Shown one piece after another: positions 9,501-15,748 of a DNA stretch of 26,629 bases. Location of the stretch: the NCBI GenBank assembly GCA_030529125.1, contig JAUMXP010000003.1:1-26629 (forward strand), written 5' to 3'. The notes beneath the pieces are model-generated. The model had not been told where the DNA came from and searched no databases. It saw only the letters and a list, made by a program, of their open reading frames with translations. Numbering within the stretch: the stretch's first letter is position 1; every line of letters begins with the position of its first letter. Position numbers and translations under genes: made by a program. This stretch comes from Eubacteriales bacterium (GTDB lineage: Bacteria > Bacillota > Clostridia > Oscillospirales > Acutalibacteraceae).

Positions 9501-9804
9501 CTGCGGTAACAGTATACTTGTATACGCCTTGGTCAGCAATATACTCAACACCTGTGCGTGGGTCATACTGTGATTTGTCAGCGTCAGCGATTATGACGGA
9601 TACGCCGCCATTGTCTGCACGTGAGTATTCAGTAAAGTTTGCGTACATAATTGCATTTGAAGAGGTCCATTCTTCAGGAGAAATGATCTGCATATACAGA
9701 ACATCGCCTTCTTCAAATGTCGCTTGTGCAGCAGCGGATGGGAGTATTGTTATAAGCGAGAAAGCTATAACAATCGCGAGGAATAAGGATAATACTTTTT
9801 TCAT
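6502..9804 (-). CDS. Large secreted CotH-kinase family protein with extra beta modules and dockerin
   Basis: This is a 1100-residue exported protein. The start chosen is ATG 9804 (MKKVLS), which has AGGTGA six bases upstream and begins a normal signal peptide (cleavage near 'SAAA'); an earlier in-frame ATG at 9837 would add a non-signal extension. Residues about 30-130 form a module rich in aromatic residues, resembling carbohydrate-binding repeats of Ruminococcus. An Ig-like module (about 145-235) follows. The CotH unit (about 245-800) is strongly similar to the neighbour, with 'KGRGNTSW' and 'WDYDNSLGN'. A Pro/Thr/Glu linker leads to a second beta domain (about 840-1020) and a dockerin (1037-1100). 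The first dockerin loop has Thr at position 3 instead of Asp/Asn. It is probably a cohesin-docked extracellular kinase; the target is unknown. Confidence 0.88.
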   Translation of the reverse strand: MKKVLSLFLAIVIAFSLITILPSAAAQATFEEGDVLYMQIISPEEWTSSNAIMYANFTEYSRADNGGVSVIIADADKSQYDPRTGVEYIADQGVYKYTVTAADAGKTAMRFWRGNDVKLWNCSIVLTAADYASGYNMVTIDGGISWDDAGEKLRYYEINVNPKLTLSAKQGDIGDTFTATIELDEIDGINYAYEIKANGEVVSNTKTYSFTAEENGAVGITATVTATDTNGEVVGIGSVSDTITIGVPNVTAATGSGVTGLFAHAYSADSKESEAWVKWYDKSGTRYFLMPTCTDANQIQIYNAYSSDMTINGVTIAPHTIGTINYTEGTEYTVTGNNKTYTAVFMRSSAEAALFVNNTSDFNGLNLWDYLTDDKENYTSATAATLDDEGNLDPTGIKKIKGRGNTSWNADKKGFNLNFDSAISLDGMQKCKKFSIISNFQDPALARNRILYDLADAVGVPYASDSRFTEIYINGEYIGNYMMCEKVDVGKNTLIPDVDEEDYLNYLDGSQEGFSFVCEIDNAPSADDFNITMGNRNKVTMKAPELASSDEGYNEVKDYIKDKYDTMWNKITSNASDVNDYIDMESLAQVYLINELGKNWDSGAGSFYFVFKPDENGNYKFFASPVWDYDNSLGNADGVASDLRELGVTDYTEPTGWFSSLKNGYSGPNFLTDSIKNCSALNNVIPTVWFEQFLPAIMNLLNGSGHDNTELYSADVYLAYLKKSADMNYIRWAMSTDSGWIADHSSLTQSHATYTYNEYGQVTGVDYSKDSRATSYDKYDFLAEFDYMIDWTNSRTAWLSSQYFDNYTPSEVIPTEPPTDPPTEPVVPDPEPELDLTNAIAAWQFDPNGKIAEEKLTEYGTKEEGYNATTGNGILTGTIDGLNPRSLEWSIAEYGTNEVNIVPIMPAGTNNLWGTPYVQFEISTLGYTDITFTAYMAGSKKCPGTWKMQYSFDGETFTDMDGVSATIEMNKRKLMTPYFENTALSSAIDNKESVIIRLVPTSNVTVSGSTTDVDPTGGELAINNIVFSGTKKEVEYKKGDTTLDGEVSIMDATYIQLHVAKVSELVGKAFELGDINGDNELAIIDATLIQRFLAKLIDEL

Positions 9805-10082
9805 AAAATTCACCTCGTGTTGAGTTAGCTTTAACAAGCCGTAGATATAAGTCCAGAGATATTTAGACTCATAGAGCTACAGCTTAAACTATCACACTTA
9901 CAGTATACATTAAGCAAGCGTAATATTTCTATAAACATTATATACAGAATTTTTGCAGCCTTTTTGTAAGTATAAACAAAGCACAGTATCGGCAGGATAA
10001 AAAACGCATAAAACATGGCAAAAAATTGTTATAAAACGTTGATTTATCAACATATCAAACAGTTTTGGAATAAAAATTAGAT
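9805..10082. other. AT-rich intergenic region upstream of the large CotH gene
   Basis: No credible gene is present. On the minus strand a TATAAT-like hexamer lies at 9942-9937, about 130 bases before the CotH start, but its -35 is poor. If it is used, the CotH mRNA has a long untranslated leader. I saw no riboswitch or stable hairpin here. Confidence 0.4.
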
Positions 10083-10110
10083 TTGCACAAGAGTGAAAAC
10101 ATGGTATAAT
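10083..10110 (+). promoter_or_regulatory. Promoter of the small membrane-anchored protein gene
   Basis: TTGCAC (10083-10088), a 16-base spacer and TATAAT (10105-10110) preceded by TGG (extended -10). Confidence 0.75.
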
Positions 10111-10167
10111 ATTTAAGTATAAAATTCACATTAAACTGAAAATGCAAAAGTAAAGTGAGTGATACCT

Positions 10168-10584
10168 ATGTCTAAAAAAAGAAAGATAATTATTACTTCG
10201 GTAGTTGTGCTGGTTGTGACAGCAATTATATTATGCGTTTTGCTTTTTGACAGTGCATCAATAGGAGAGAATGTCAAAGGTGAGCTCTACTACTCTGACA
10301 ACAGTACTTCTTTTTGCACTAACATTACAGATGAAGAAAGCACAGAAATTGCAAAAATGATTAACGGTAAGCCAATGCACTTTTTAGATGATTCTGTATA
10401 CAGATTCAGCGATGAAGTTTACCTTAGCTTTGAAGATGGTGAAGAAATAAAAAACTACTATATTGACTGCAATGGTTGTGAAGCGTTGCGTTATGATGAC
10501 AGGGTTATTTACCTTGAAATCGAAGAAACAGAACGCCTTATTGAAATACTGACGATCTACAGTGTGGAATTCCCTATTAATTGA
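10168..10584 (+). CDS. Small membrane-anchored extracytoplasmic protein, unknown function
   Basis: This is a 138-residue protein. A basic N-terminus (MSKKRK) and one hydrophobic helix (about residues 7-27) with no clear cleavage site suggest a type II anchor with about 110 residues outside. The exposed part is acidic, with three Cys residues (in 'SFCTN' and 'DCNGCEA') that may form a disulfide. The ATG at 10168 is preferred over the GTG three codons upstream because it begins a typical N-terminus, though the ribosome site (AGTGAG) is weak. It has its own promoter and terminator. No family was recognised. Confidence 0.7.
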   Translation: MSKKRKIIITSVVVLVVTAIILCVLLFDSASIGENVKGELYYSDNSTSFCTNITDEESTEIAKMINGKPMHFLDDSVYRFSDEVYLSFEDGEEIKNYYIDCNGCEALRYDDRVIYLEIEETERLIEILTIYSVEFPIN

Positions 10585-10589
10585 TACTT

Positions 10590-10616
10590 AAGCCTCCCTT
10601 TTTGGGAGGCTTTTTT
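10590..10616 (+). terminator. Rho-independent terminator
   Basis: AAGCCTCCC (10590-10598) and GGGAGGCTT (10604-10612) around a TTTTT loop, then a T run. It directly follows the small anchored protein gene. Confidence 0.92.
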
Positions 10617-10686
10617 GTTTGCATATATTTACAGCATCTAAGGGTGAATTTACCCGCTAAAAAATGTAACTGAAGTTGAATTTTCG

Positions 10687-10734
10687 ACCACTTAAGCAAA
10701 TTCTTATGACAAAAAACGGCTTCTGCGGTATAGT
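10687..10734 (+). promoter_or_regulatory. Probable regulated promoter of the LytTR-DUF3021 operon
   Basis: TATAGT (10729-10734) has ATGACA (10706-10711) 17 bases upstream. Overlapping and upstream of the -35 are two related motifs, CTTAAG (10691-10696) and CTTATG (10703-10708), 12 bases apart, which may be a binding site for the LytTR protein encoded downstream. Autoregulation is usual for this operon type; the site itself is inferred. Confidence 0.5.
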
Positions 10735-10894
10735 ATGGGCACAACAGAAAGCGCAGGTGATAACGAAATGAAAAAGCATAAACTGAGTTGAGGTATGCAA
10801 ATATAAGGAGTGTAGATAAACTCGAGTTTTTCTATGGTAATTTAAAACAATGAGGTGTATAATATGCACGTAAAACAAATCAGAGGTGGACAAA
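10735..10894 (+). other. Leader of the LytTR operon with two possible short ORFs
   Basis: If transcription starts near 10741 the leader is about 150 bases. It holds a seven-codon ORF (10768-10791) with AGGTGA seven bases upstream, and a 15-codon ORF (10864-10911) with GAGGTG six bases upstream. The latter runs past the LytTR start at 10895 in another frame, and its codons include the LytTR ribosome site. This arrangement would couple leader translation to LytTR synthesis. Confidence 0.4.
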
Positions 10895-11338
10895 ATGAAA
10901 GTAACATTTGAATCAGCAAACTTAGCTGAAACAGAAGTTGTGGTCAGAGGCGACATAACAAGCTCAGATGTCGCACAGGTACTTGAGTATCTTAAAAGTA
11001 TGAGTTCATCAGCAGCAAAGAAACTGCTGCTATATAAAGAAGACGAACAGTTTCTGATAGATCCTGTTGATGTAGTTTACATAGAAGTAACTGAGAGCAA
11101 AGTACAGGTTGCTACTGAAACAGAGAGATTTGATTGTAAGAAGAAGCTGTATGAACTCAAAGACACGCTCAACAACGCAAACTTTGTACAGATAAACAAA
11201 GGTACATTAGTTAACATTGATTTTGTGAAATCAGTTCAGGCGGAGTTTTCCGGTAACTACACATTAAGGCTAAAGAATAGCAAAGAGATATTGACTATCT
11301 CAAGAAAGTATTTTAAAGAATTCAAAAGTAAGATTTAA
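10895..11338 (+). CDS. LytTR-domain DNA-binding transcriptional regulator
   Basis: This is a 147-residue protein. A short N-terminal region (1-45) precedes a LytTR DNA-binding domain (about 50-145) with 'IDPVDVVYIEVTESKVQV', 'FVQINKGTLVNIDFVKSV' and a C-terminal 'LTISRKYFKEFK', the usual LytTR landmarks. There is no receiver domain, so it is a stand-alone regulator of the class found beside DUF3021 membrane proteins. In such pairs the membrane protein usually restrains the regulator and the pair controls its own operon. ATG 10895 is chosen because AGAGGTGG lies five bases before it; a GTG nine bases upstream is part of that ribosome site. The stop overlaps an ATG (TAATG) just ahead of the DUF3021 gene. 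Confidence 0.88.
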   Translation: MKVTFESANLAETEVVVRGDITSSDVAQVLEYLKSMSSSAAKKLLLYKEDEQFLIDPVDVVYIEVTESKVQVATETERFDCKKKLYELKDTLNNANFVQINKGTLVNIDFVKSVQAEFSGNYTLRLKNSKEILTISRKYFKEFKSKI

Positions 11339-11352
11339 TGGAGGAATTTACC

Positions 11353-11748
11353 ATGAAATTTAAAGATTTATTTTTTGCAGTACTCACAGGTATCGGCATC
11401 GGTATTCCTGTTACACTTATTTGTATGATCAGCATCGGTGGATATAATGCCGTCGTGCAGGAGTTTTTAGTATGGACTATCGCATCAGCACTTTTCGGTG
11501 TATTGTCAGCGATTACATTGAAAAACGATAGAATGAACCTTATTTTATCAACAGTTCTTCACTGTTTAGGCTGCCTTACAATTACCATAAGCGCTTGTGT
11601 CATTATCGGCTATGGTGATAACTTGTTGGATATTATGCTTACAGTTGCTCCGGTATTTGCTGTAGTGTATGCATCAATCTACCTTATTAGCTTCATTTCG
11701 ATGAAGAAAAACGCAAAGAAAGCTAACGAAGCACTCAGTAAAAAGTAA
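11353..11748 (+). CDS. DUF3021 family membrane protein (LytTR partner)
   Basis: This is a 131-residue protein with four hydrophobic segments (about residues 7-28, 37-55, 64-87 and 92-113) and a basic C-terminal tail (KKNAKKANEALSKK). The size, topology and position directly after a LytTR gene match DUF3021 proteins, which act as membrane inhibitors or sensors for the LytTR partner. The likely start is ATG 11353: GGAGG (11340-11344) is eight bases upstream, whereas the ATG at 11338 overlaps the preceding stop and itself spans the ribosome site. The signal sensed is unknown. Confidence 0.85.
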   Translation: MKFKDLFFAVLTGIGIGIPVTLICMISIGGYNAVVQEFLVWTIASALFGVLSAITLKNDRMNLILSTVLHCLGCLTITISACVIIGYGDNLLDIMLTVAPVFAVVYASIYLISFISMKKNAKKANEALSKK

Positions 11749-11758
11749 GCGTAAGTAG

Positions 11759-11788
11759 AAAAAGTCTCCCAAATAGGGAGGCTTTTTC
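11759..11788 (+). terminator. Terminator of the LytTR-DUF3021 operon
   Basis: AGTCTCCC (11763-11770) pairs with GGGAGGCT (11776-11783) with one G-T wobble, extended by A/T pairs, and ends in a T run. Confidence 0.88.
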
Positions 11789-11861
11789 TTTTGGCTTTAC
11801 TTTTAATACTAAAATTTCGATAATATTTTCACAATTTTTCCAAAACACGGCACAAAACATC

Positions 11862-11890
11862 TTGCGAAAAAGAAAGTTGTGTTTTATAAT
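11862..11890 (+). promoter_or_regulatory. Promoter of the NifU-like/GGGtGRT operon
   Basis: TTGCGA (11862-11867), a 17-base spacer and TATAAT (11885-11890), about 50 bases before the first start codon. It is a strong match, in keeping with the biased codon use of the genes. Confidence 0.85.
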
Positions 11891-11940
11891 ATATCTGTAT
11901 GAGTTTGTCTCATCAAGAAATTCTGAAAGGAGTTAGTACA

Positions 11941-12633
11941 ATGATTTATTCACACGAAGTTGAAAAAATGTGTACTGTAGCAAAGGGCCCTAAGCACGGT
12001 CCTGCACCTATCCCTGAAGAGGGCAGATGGGTAAAATCTTATGAAATTAAAGACATTTCCGGCCTTTCACACGGTATCGGCTGGTGTGCTCCACAGCAGG
12101 GTACTTGTAAATTAACACTCAATGTTAAAGACGGTATTGTTGAGGAAGCGTTAGTTGAAACAATCGGTTGTTCAGGTATGACTCACTCAGCTGCTATGGC
12201 TGCTGAAATTCTCCCTGGCAAAACACTGCTCGAGTGTCTTAACACAGACCTTGTTTGTGACGCTATCAACACAGCTATGAGAAACATCTTTGAGCAGCTC
12301 GCTTATGGCCGTTCACAGACAGCTTTCTCAGAAGACGGTCTTCCAATCGGTGCTGGTCTTGAAGACCTTGGTAAGGGCCTTCGTTCACAGGTTGGTACAA
12401 TGTACTCAACAAAGGCTAAGGGCGTTCGTTATATGGAAATGGCTGAGGGCTATGTAATTAAGATTGCTCTTGATGAGAACAACGAAGTTACAGGTTATCA
12501 GTTTGTTAAGGTTGGCAAGATGATGGAAGATATCCGTCACGGTATGTCACCAGACGAAGCTTACAAGAACAACATTGGTCAGTACGGCCGTTTTGACAAC
12601 GCTGCTAAGTACATTGACCCAAGAGAAGAATAA
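11941..12633 (+). CDS. NifU/IscU-like iron-sulfur scaffold-related protein
   Basis: This is a 230-residue cytoplasmic protein related to the IscU/NifU N-terminal fold. Cys residues occur at 49 and 56 ('WCAPQQGTC'), 77 ('IGCSGMTHSA'), 99 and 106. The GCSGMTHSA segment corresponds to the Cys loop of IscU scaffolds ('GC' followed by small residues and helix). It is longer than a plain IscU (about 130 residues), with an extra C-terminal domain after residue 145. It is known from genomes of anaerobic Firmicutes as a fixed partner of the GGGtGRT gene, which follows after 18 bases. The ATG at 11941 has AAAGGAG eight bases upstream; an in-frame ATG at 11899 would fall too close to the -10. A true Fe-S scaffold role is inferred, not shown. 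Confidence 0.8.
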   Translation: MIYSHEVEKMCTVAKGPKHGPAPIPEEGRWVKSYEIKDISGLSHGIGWCAPQQGTCKLTLNVKDGIVEEALVETIGCSGMTHSAAMAAEILPGKTLLECLNTDLVCDAINTAMRNIFEQLAYGRSQTAFSEDGLPIGAGLEDLGKGLRSQVGTMYSTKAKGVRYMEMAEGYVIKIALDENNEVTGYQFVKVGKMMEDIRHGMSPDEAYKNNIGQYGRFDNAAKYIDPREE

Positions 12634-12651
12634 GGCAAGGAGGAATCTCAA

Positions 12652-13653
12652 ATGGCAGTTAAATTTGAAAGTATGGAAAGAAGAATGCCTAAAATCGAGA
12701 AGTGCCTTGCTCAGTATGGTATTGCTAATCTCGAAGAGGCTTTACAGATTTGTGTAGATAAGGGTTTCAACCCATACGATATCGTTAAAGAAGTTCAGCC
12801 AATCGCTTTTGAAAACGCTGGTTGGGCATACACACTTGGTTGCGCAGTTGCTATCAAGAAGGGTGTTACAACAGCTGCTGATGCTGCTGAAGCTATCGGT
12901 GAAGGCTTAGAGGCTTTCTGTATCCCTGGTTCAGTTGCTGAGCAGAGAGCAGTTGGTCGTGGCCATGGTAACCTCGGCGCAATGCTTTTAAGAGAAGAGA
13001 CAAAGTGCTTTGCTTTCTTAGCTGGTCACGAGTCATTCGCTGCTGCTGAAGGTGCTATCGGTATCGCAAGAAACGCTAACAAAGCTAGAAAAGAACCATT
13101 AAGAGTTATTCTTAACGGTCTTGGTAAAGATGCTGCTTACATCATCTCAAGAATCAACGGTTTCACATTTGTTGAGACAGAGTTTGACTACTTCACAGGC
13201 GAGCTCAAGATCGTTTCTGAGAAAGCATTCTCAGACGGTGAGAGAGCTGCTGTTCGTTGCTATGGTGCAGATGACGTACGTGAAGGTGTTGCTATCATGC
13301 AGTTTGAAAACGTTGGTGTATCTATCACAGGTAACTCAACTAACCCAACTCGTTTCCAGCATCCAGTAGCTGGTACATACAAGAAGTGGGCTATCGAAAA
13401 CGGCGTTAAGTACTTCTCAGTAGCTTCTGGTGGTGGTACAGGTCGTACACTTCACCCAGATAACATGGCTGCTGGTCCTGCTTCATACGGTCTCACAGAC
13501 ACAATGGGCAGAATGCACGGCGACGCTCAGTTTGCTGGTTCTTCATCAGTTCCTGCTCACGTAGAAATGATGGGTCTTATCGGTATGGGTAACAACCCAA
13601 TGGTTGGTGCAACAGTTGCTTGCGCAGTTGCAGTATATAATGCAATGAAATAA
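12652..13653 (+). CDS. GGGtGRT family protein, 3' end probably supplied by the integrated element
   Basis: This is a 333-residue protein with the family's signature GGGTGRT at residues 260-266 and a Gly/Ala-rich C-terminus. The family is widespread in anaerobic Firmicutes beside a NifU-like gene; its biochemical role is not established. AAGGAGG lies nine bases before the ATG. Codon use is strongly biased towards GCT, GTT, AAC and TAC, as in a highly expressed gene. The last 14 codons after the attachment core (from 13611) break this habit (GCA, GTA, TAT, AAT), and the C-terminal residues 'YNAMK' differ by one residue from the displaced copy at 18391-18459 ('YNALK'). The reading frame remains intact, so the element rebuilt the gene on insertion. 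Confidence 0.88.
   Translation: MAVKFESMERRMPKIEKCLAQYGIANLEEALQICVDKGFNPYDIVKEVQPIAFENAGWAYTLGCAVAIKKGVTTAADAAEAIGEGLEAFCIPGSVAEQRAVGRGHGNLGAMLLREETKCFAFLAGHESFAAAEGAIGIARNANKARKEPLRVILNGLGKDAAYIISRINGFTFVETEFDYFTGELKIVSEKAFSDGERAAVRCYGADDVREGVAIMQFENVGVSITGNSTNPTRFQHPVAGTYKKWAIENGVKYFSVASGGGTGRTLHPDNMAAGPASYGLTDTMGRMHGDAQFAGSSSVPAHVEMMGLIGMGNNPMVGATVACAVAVYNAMK
13586..13610 (+). repeat. Left attachment core (attL), 25-bp direct repeat
   Basis: It is identical to 18392-18416. Inside it CAACC (13593-13597) and GGTTG (13602-13606) form an inverted pair around CAAT, suitable as core sites for a tyrosine recombinase. It spans codons 312-320 of the GGGtGRT gene. Confidence 0.88.
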
Positions 13654-13656
13654 TTG

Positions 13657-13684
13657 AAAAAACCGCATTACAATCAGGTTTTTT
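13657..13684 (+). terminator. Weak terminator after the rebuilt GGGtGRT gene
   Basis: AAAAAACC (13657-13664) pairs with GGTTTTTT (13677-13684) around a 12-base loop, four bases after the stop. It is brought in by the element. Confidence 0.5.
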
Positions 13685-13700
13685 GCAAATTTATAAAGTT

Positions 13701-13740
13701 ACAGGGTTTGAAGTCAAACGGCTTTAAACCCTGTTTTTTA
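13701..13740 (+). terminator. Strong element-borne terminator
   Basis: ACAGGGTTT (13701-13709) pairs with AAACCCTGT (13726-13734) with further inner pairing, followed by TTTTT. It replaces the original operon terminator, which now lies beyond the right end at 18501. Confidence 0.8.
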
Positions 13741-13790
13741 TTTTCAACATTGCAAATTTTCAACTTTTTTTCAACATTTGTTTTCAAAAC
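13741..13790. repeat. Cluster of TTTTCAAC direct repeats (probable integrase arm sites)
   Basis: TTTTCAACATT occurs at 13741-13751 and 13768-13778, TTTTCAACTTT at 13757-13767, and TTTTCAAAA at 13781-13789. A further TTTTCAACATT lies near the right end at 18238-18248. Short direct repeats just inside both ends of such an element fit arm-type binding sites of a tyrosine integrase. The remaining bases up to 13937 hold nothing else I can identify. Confidence 0.55.
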
Positions 13791-13937
13791 CTATGTAAAT
13801 AAGCTACTTTTATTAAAAATAATATGCAGAAAAAATCACCTCATATCATATATTTTGATATGCAGAAACTTCTTCCTCATAACATAATTTTAGAATATAA
13901 AAAATAACCGAAAAGGAAATCCTTCTCGGTTATCTGT

Positions 13938-15419
13938 CTAAGCTGTTTTCAGTTTTTCTGATAGTTCTTTTATTTCTTCCGCTGTTAGCGATTTTAGAAT
14001 ATCATCAACATTCCTTTTGGAATTTAGTTTCTCAATAACTTGGTTAAAGACAGCTTCTTCCAAGTGCATATACATTTGAGTGATGGTTGATTGCTCTTTA
14101 TGACCCATCAAGCTTTTTATGATATATTCTTCAAATCCCAACGACCTCATTCTGGAAGCATAAGTGTGTCTGAGGGAGTGAAAATTAAAGGTTGCCGAAA
14201 TAAGGTCATTACCTTCAAATCCGTGAATTTTTCTGGTTACACGGTCCATATTGCCAGAGTTAAAATACTTTCCGTTTTGACGTCGGAAAACGAAGTCCAA
14301 TTCATAACCAATTCCAGATTGATTAAGAATTCCGTTCTCATAATCATCTGCTACTGTTCTTGTAGTTCGTGAGTTAAAAGAAGCAAAATCAGTAAAATAA
14401 ACCGGAGAGGTTCTACGAGTATAGAAATACCTCTTGAACTTGTCTCCATACTTTTTCCGATTTGCCTTTTGGCAGATAAGTTCGTTTTTTAGTAACTGCT
14501 CGACTTCTGCTGTCAATGGCACTGCTCTTTTGCTTTCGTATTTCGGATTTGACACATAATACTTAAAATCAGATAGTGCAGGATGTTCGTTGAGTTGTTT
14601 CTGCTCCCATTCGTTAGGAGTATAACTCTTGGTTCTTCTCTGAACCTGTCTTACAATAAACATAGTGTGAGTTTCAAAGGAAATATCATTCCAGGTAAGT
14701 CCAAAAACTTCTGCTAATCGCAGACCACAGTTTTCCATCAGCTTGATAGCTAAGTTTTGCTGACAGCCAGCAGGGTATAGTTCGTAAATCTGTTGCAGGA
14801 CTTCTGTGGTAATAGCATTTCTGAATTGACCTGATTTTACTTTATTTGGTTGTTTGCGAGTATTATGTAGTGTTGCTGATAAAACGGGATTTTTAGCAAT
14901 ATATTCACTTTTGACAGCATAATTAAAAGACTGTCTTAATAGAGCTCTGACATTTTGCAGAGTACAGTTTGATATAGTGGAATTCATATAGATGTCATCA
15001 TTTAAGAAAACCTCTATCTCTGTTGTTGATATATCTGCTAACGCACAATTGCCAAACTTAGGGAATATTAAGTTTTTAAACAACTTTTCATACCCATACA
15101 TCGTGCTTTCCTTAACCAAAGAACGTTTATACGGAATCCATAGGTCTTCTATGTAATCAGAAAATCGCATACGAGAGATTTTGCTGTCTGTTTTAGTTGT
15201 AGGGGTAAAACCTTTATAGAGTTCATCGAAGTATTGTTCGCCTGCTTTGAGGGCAGATTTTTTACTTAAAAAGCCACTTTTAGTAGCGAATTCTCTTTTG
15301 CCGTCCTTAGTGCGATAAGGCATTTCAAAGCGGTAAGACCAGGATGTGCTACCATCTTTTCTTTTGTATTTTGATTTGAACACATGAACTACTCTGTTAG
15401 TTTCTTTTGCTGTACTCAT
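13938..15419 (-). CDS. Tyrosine-type site-specific integrase
   Basis: This is a 493-residue integrase that would recombine the 25-bp cores. An N-terminal arm-binding region (about 10-70) precedes a core-binding domain (about 80-175) and a catalytic domain (about 200-460). The catalytic set is visible: Arg234 in 'CGLRLAEVFGL', probably Lys297 in 'ESKRAVPL', His414 and Arg417 in 'HSLRHTYASRM', His440 in 'LMGHKEQST' and nucleophile Tyr450 in 'TQMYMHL'. It is larger than the usual 380-400 residues because of an insert around 255-390. The start at 15419 has AAGGAGGGTGA upstream; the longer frame to 15476 overlaps the preceding gene and lacks a ribosome site. It sits 13 bases after the excisionase-like gene and forms an operon with it. 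Confidence 0.93.
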   Translation of the reverse strand: MSTAKETNRVVHVFKSKYKRKDGSTSWSYRFEMPYRTKDGKREFATKSGFLSKKSALKAGEQYFDELYKGFTPTTKTDSKISRMRFSDYIEDLWIPYKRSLVKESTMYGYEKLFKNLIFPKFGNCALADISTTEIEVFLNDDIYMNSTISNCTLQNVRALLRQSFNYAVKSEYIAKNPVLSATLHNTRKQPNKVKSGQFRNAITTEVLQQIYELYPAGCQQNLAIKLMENCGLRLAEVFGLTWNDISFETHTMFIVRQVQRRTKSYTPNEWEQKQLNEHPALSDFKYYVSNPKYESKRAVPLTAEVEQLLKNELICQKANRKKYGDKFKRYFYTRRTSPVYFTDFASFNSRTTRTVADDYENGILNQSGIGYELDFVFRRQNGKYFNSGNMDRVTRKIHGFEGNDLISATFNFHSLRHTYASRMRSLGFEEYIIKSLMGHKEQSTITQMYMHLEEAVFNQVIEKLNSKRNVDDILKSLTAEEIKELSEKLKTA

Positions 15420-15432
15420 AAAATCACCCTCC

Positions 15433-15673
15433 TTAGGCAGATAGAACATAATGGTTCTGAGGATTGTTAAAGTCAATAACTTGTCCTTCTATTTCTTTTA
15501 AGAAATCAGCAAGTGCTTCGTGTCTTACTTTTAGACCGCCGATGTTTAATGCAGGAAGACGGTTAGAATGGATAAGTATATATACTCTGTCCTTGCTAAT
15601 AGATAACAACTCTGCTACTTCCTTAACTGTATATAGTTTAATATCGTTTTGAATGATAGTATATAAAACTCAT
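15433..15673 (-). pseudogene. Excisionase-like helix-turn-helix gene with an apparent frameshift near its start
   Basis: On the minus strand a frame open from 15669 to the stop at 15433 encodes a typical excisionase/MerR-like helix-turn-helix ('YTVKEVAELLSISKDRVY', then 'IHSNRLPALNIGGLKVRH'). It contains no ATG or GTG, and its only TTG is inside the DNA-binding helix. In another frame ATG at 15673 is preceded by GGGAG with ten-base spacing, but that frame stops after 11 codons. Removing one T from the TTTT at 15668-15665 joins the two and gives an N-terminus MSLYTIIQND that runs straight into the domain. The gene is therefore probably frameshifted, unless a rare start such as ATT at 15654 is used. 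Its stop overlaps the integrase ribosome site. Confidence 0.7.
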
Positions 15674-15708
15674 TCTAATGATACTCCCGAGCGATAAGGA
15701 CAAAGAAA

Positions 15709-15745
15709 AAACAGGACAAAATGCCGTAGGCAAAATGTCCTGTTT
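15709..15745 (-). terminator. Terminator of the element cargo operon
   Basis: AAACAGGACA (15709-15718) pairs with TGTCCTGTTT (15736-15745), with an inner GCC/GGC pairing across a small internal loop. It ends in a T run on the minus strand and separates the cargo genes from the excisionase-integrase pair. Confidence 0.8.
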
Positions 15746-15748
15746 AAT

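Noticed and set aside
9831..10016. Small minus-strand open frame upstream of the large CotH gene
   Set aside because: It overlaps the CotH leader, has no ribosome site and encodes a low-complexity hydrophobic string; it is more likely untranslated leader.
13654..13887. Open frame directly after the GGGtGRT stop
   Set aside because: It runs through two terminators and the arm-type repeats and its product is low-complexity Phe/Lys/Asn; treated as non-coding element end.
15464..15652. Plus-strand open frame opposite the excisionase-like gene
   Set aside because: The opposite strand encodes a clear helix-turn-helix domain continuous with the integrase operon; the plus-strand frame has no ribosome site or recognisable motif.
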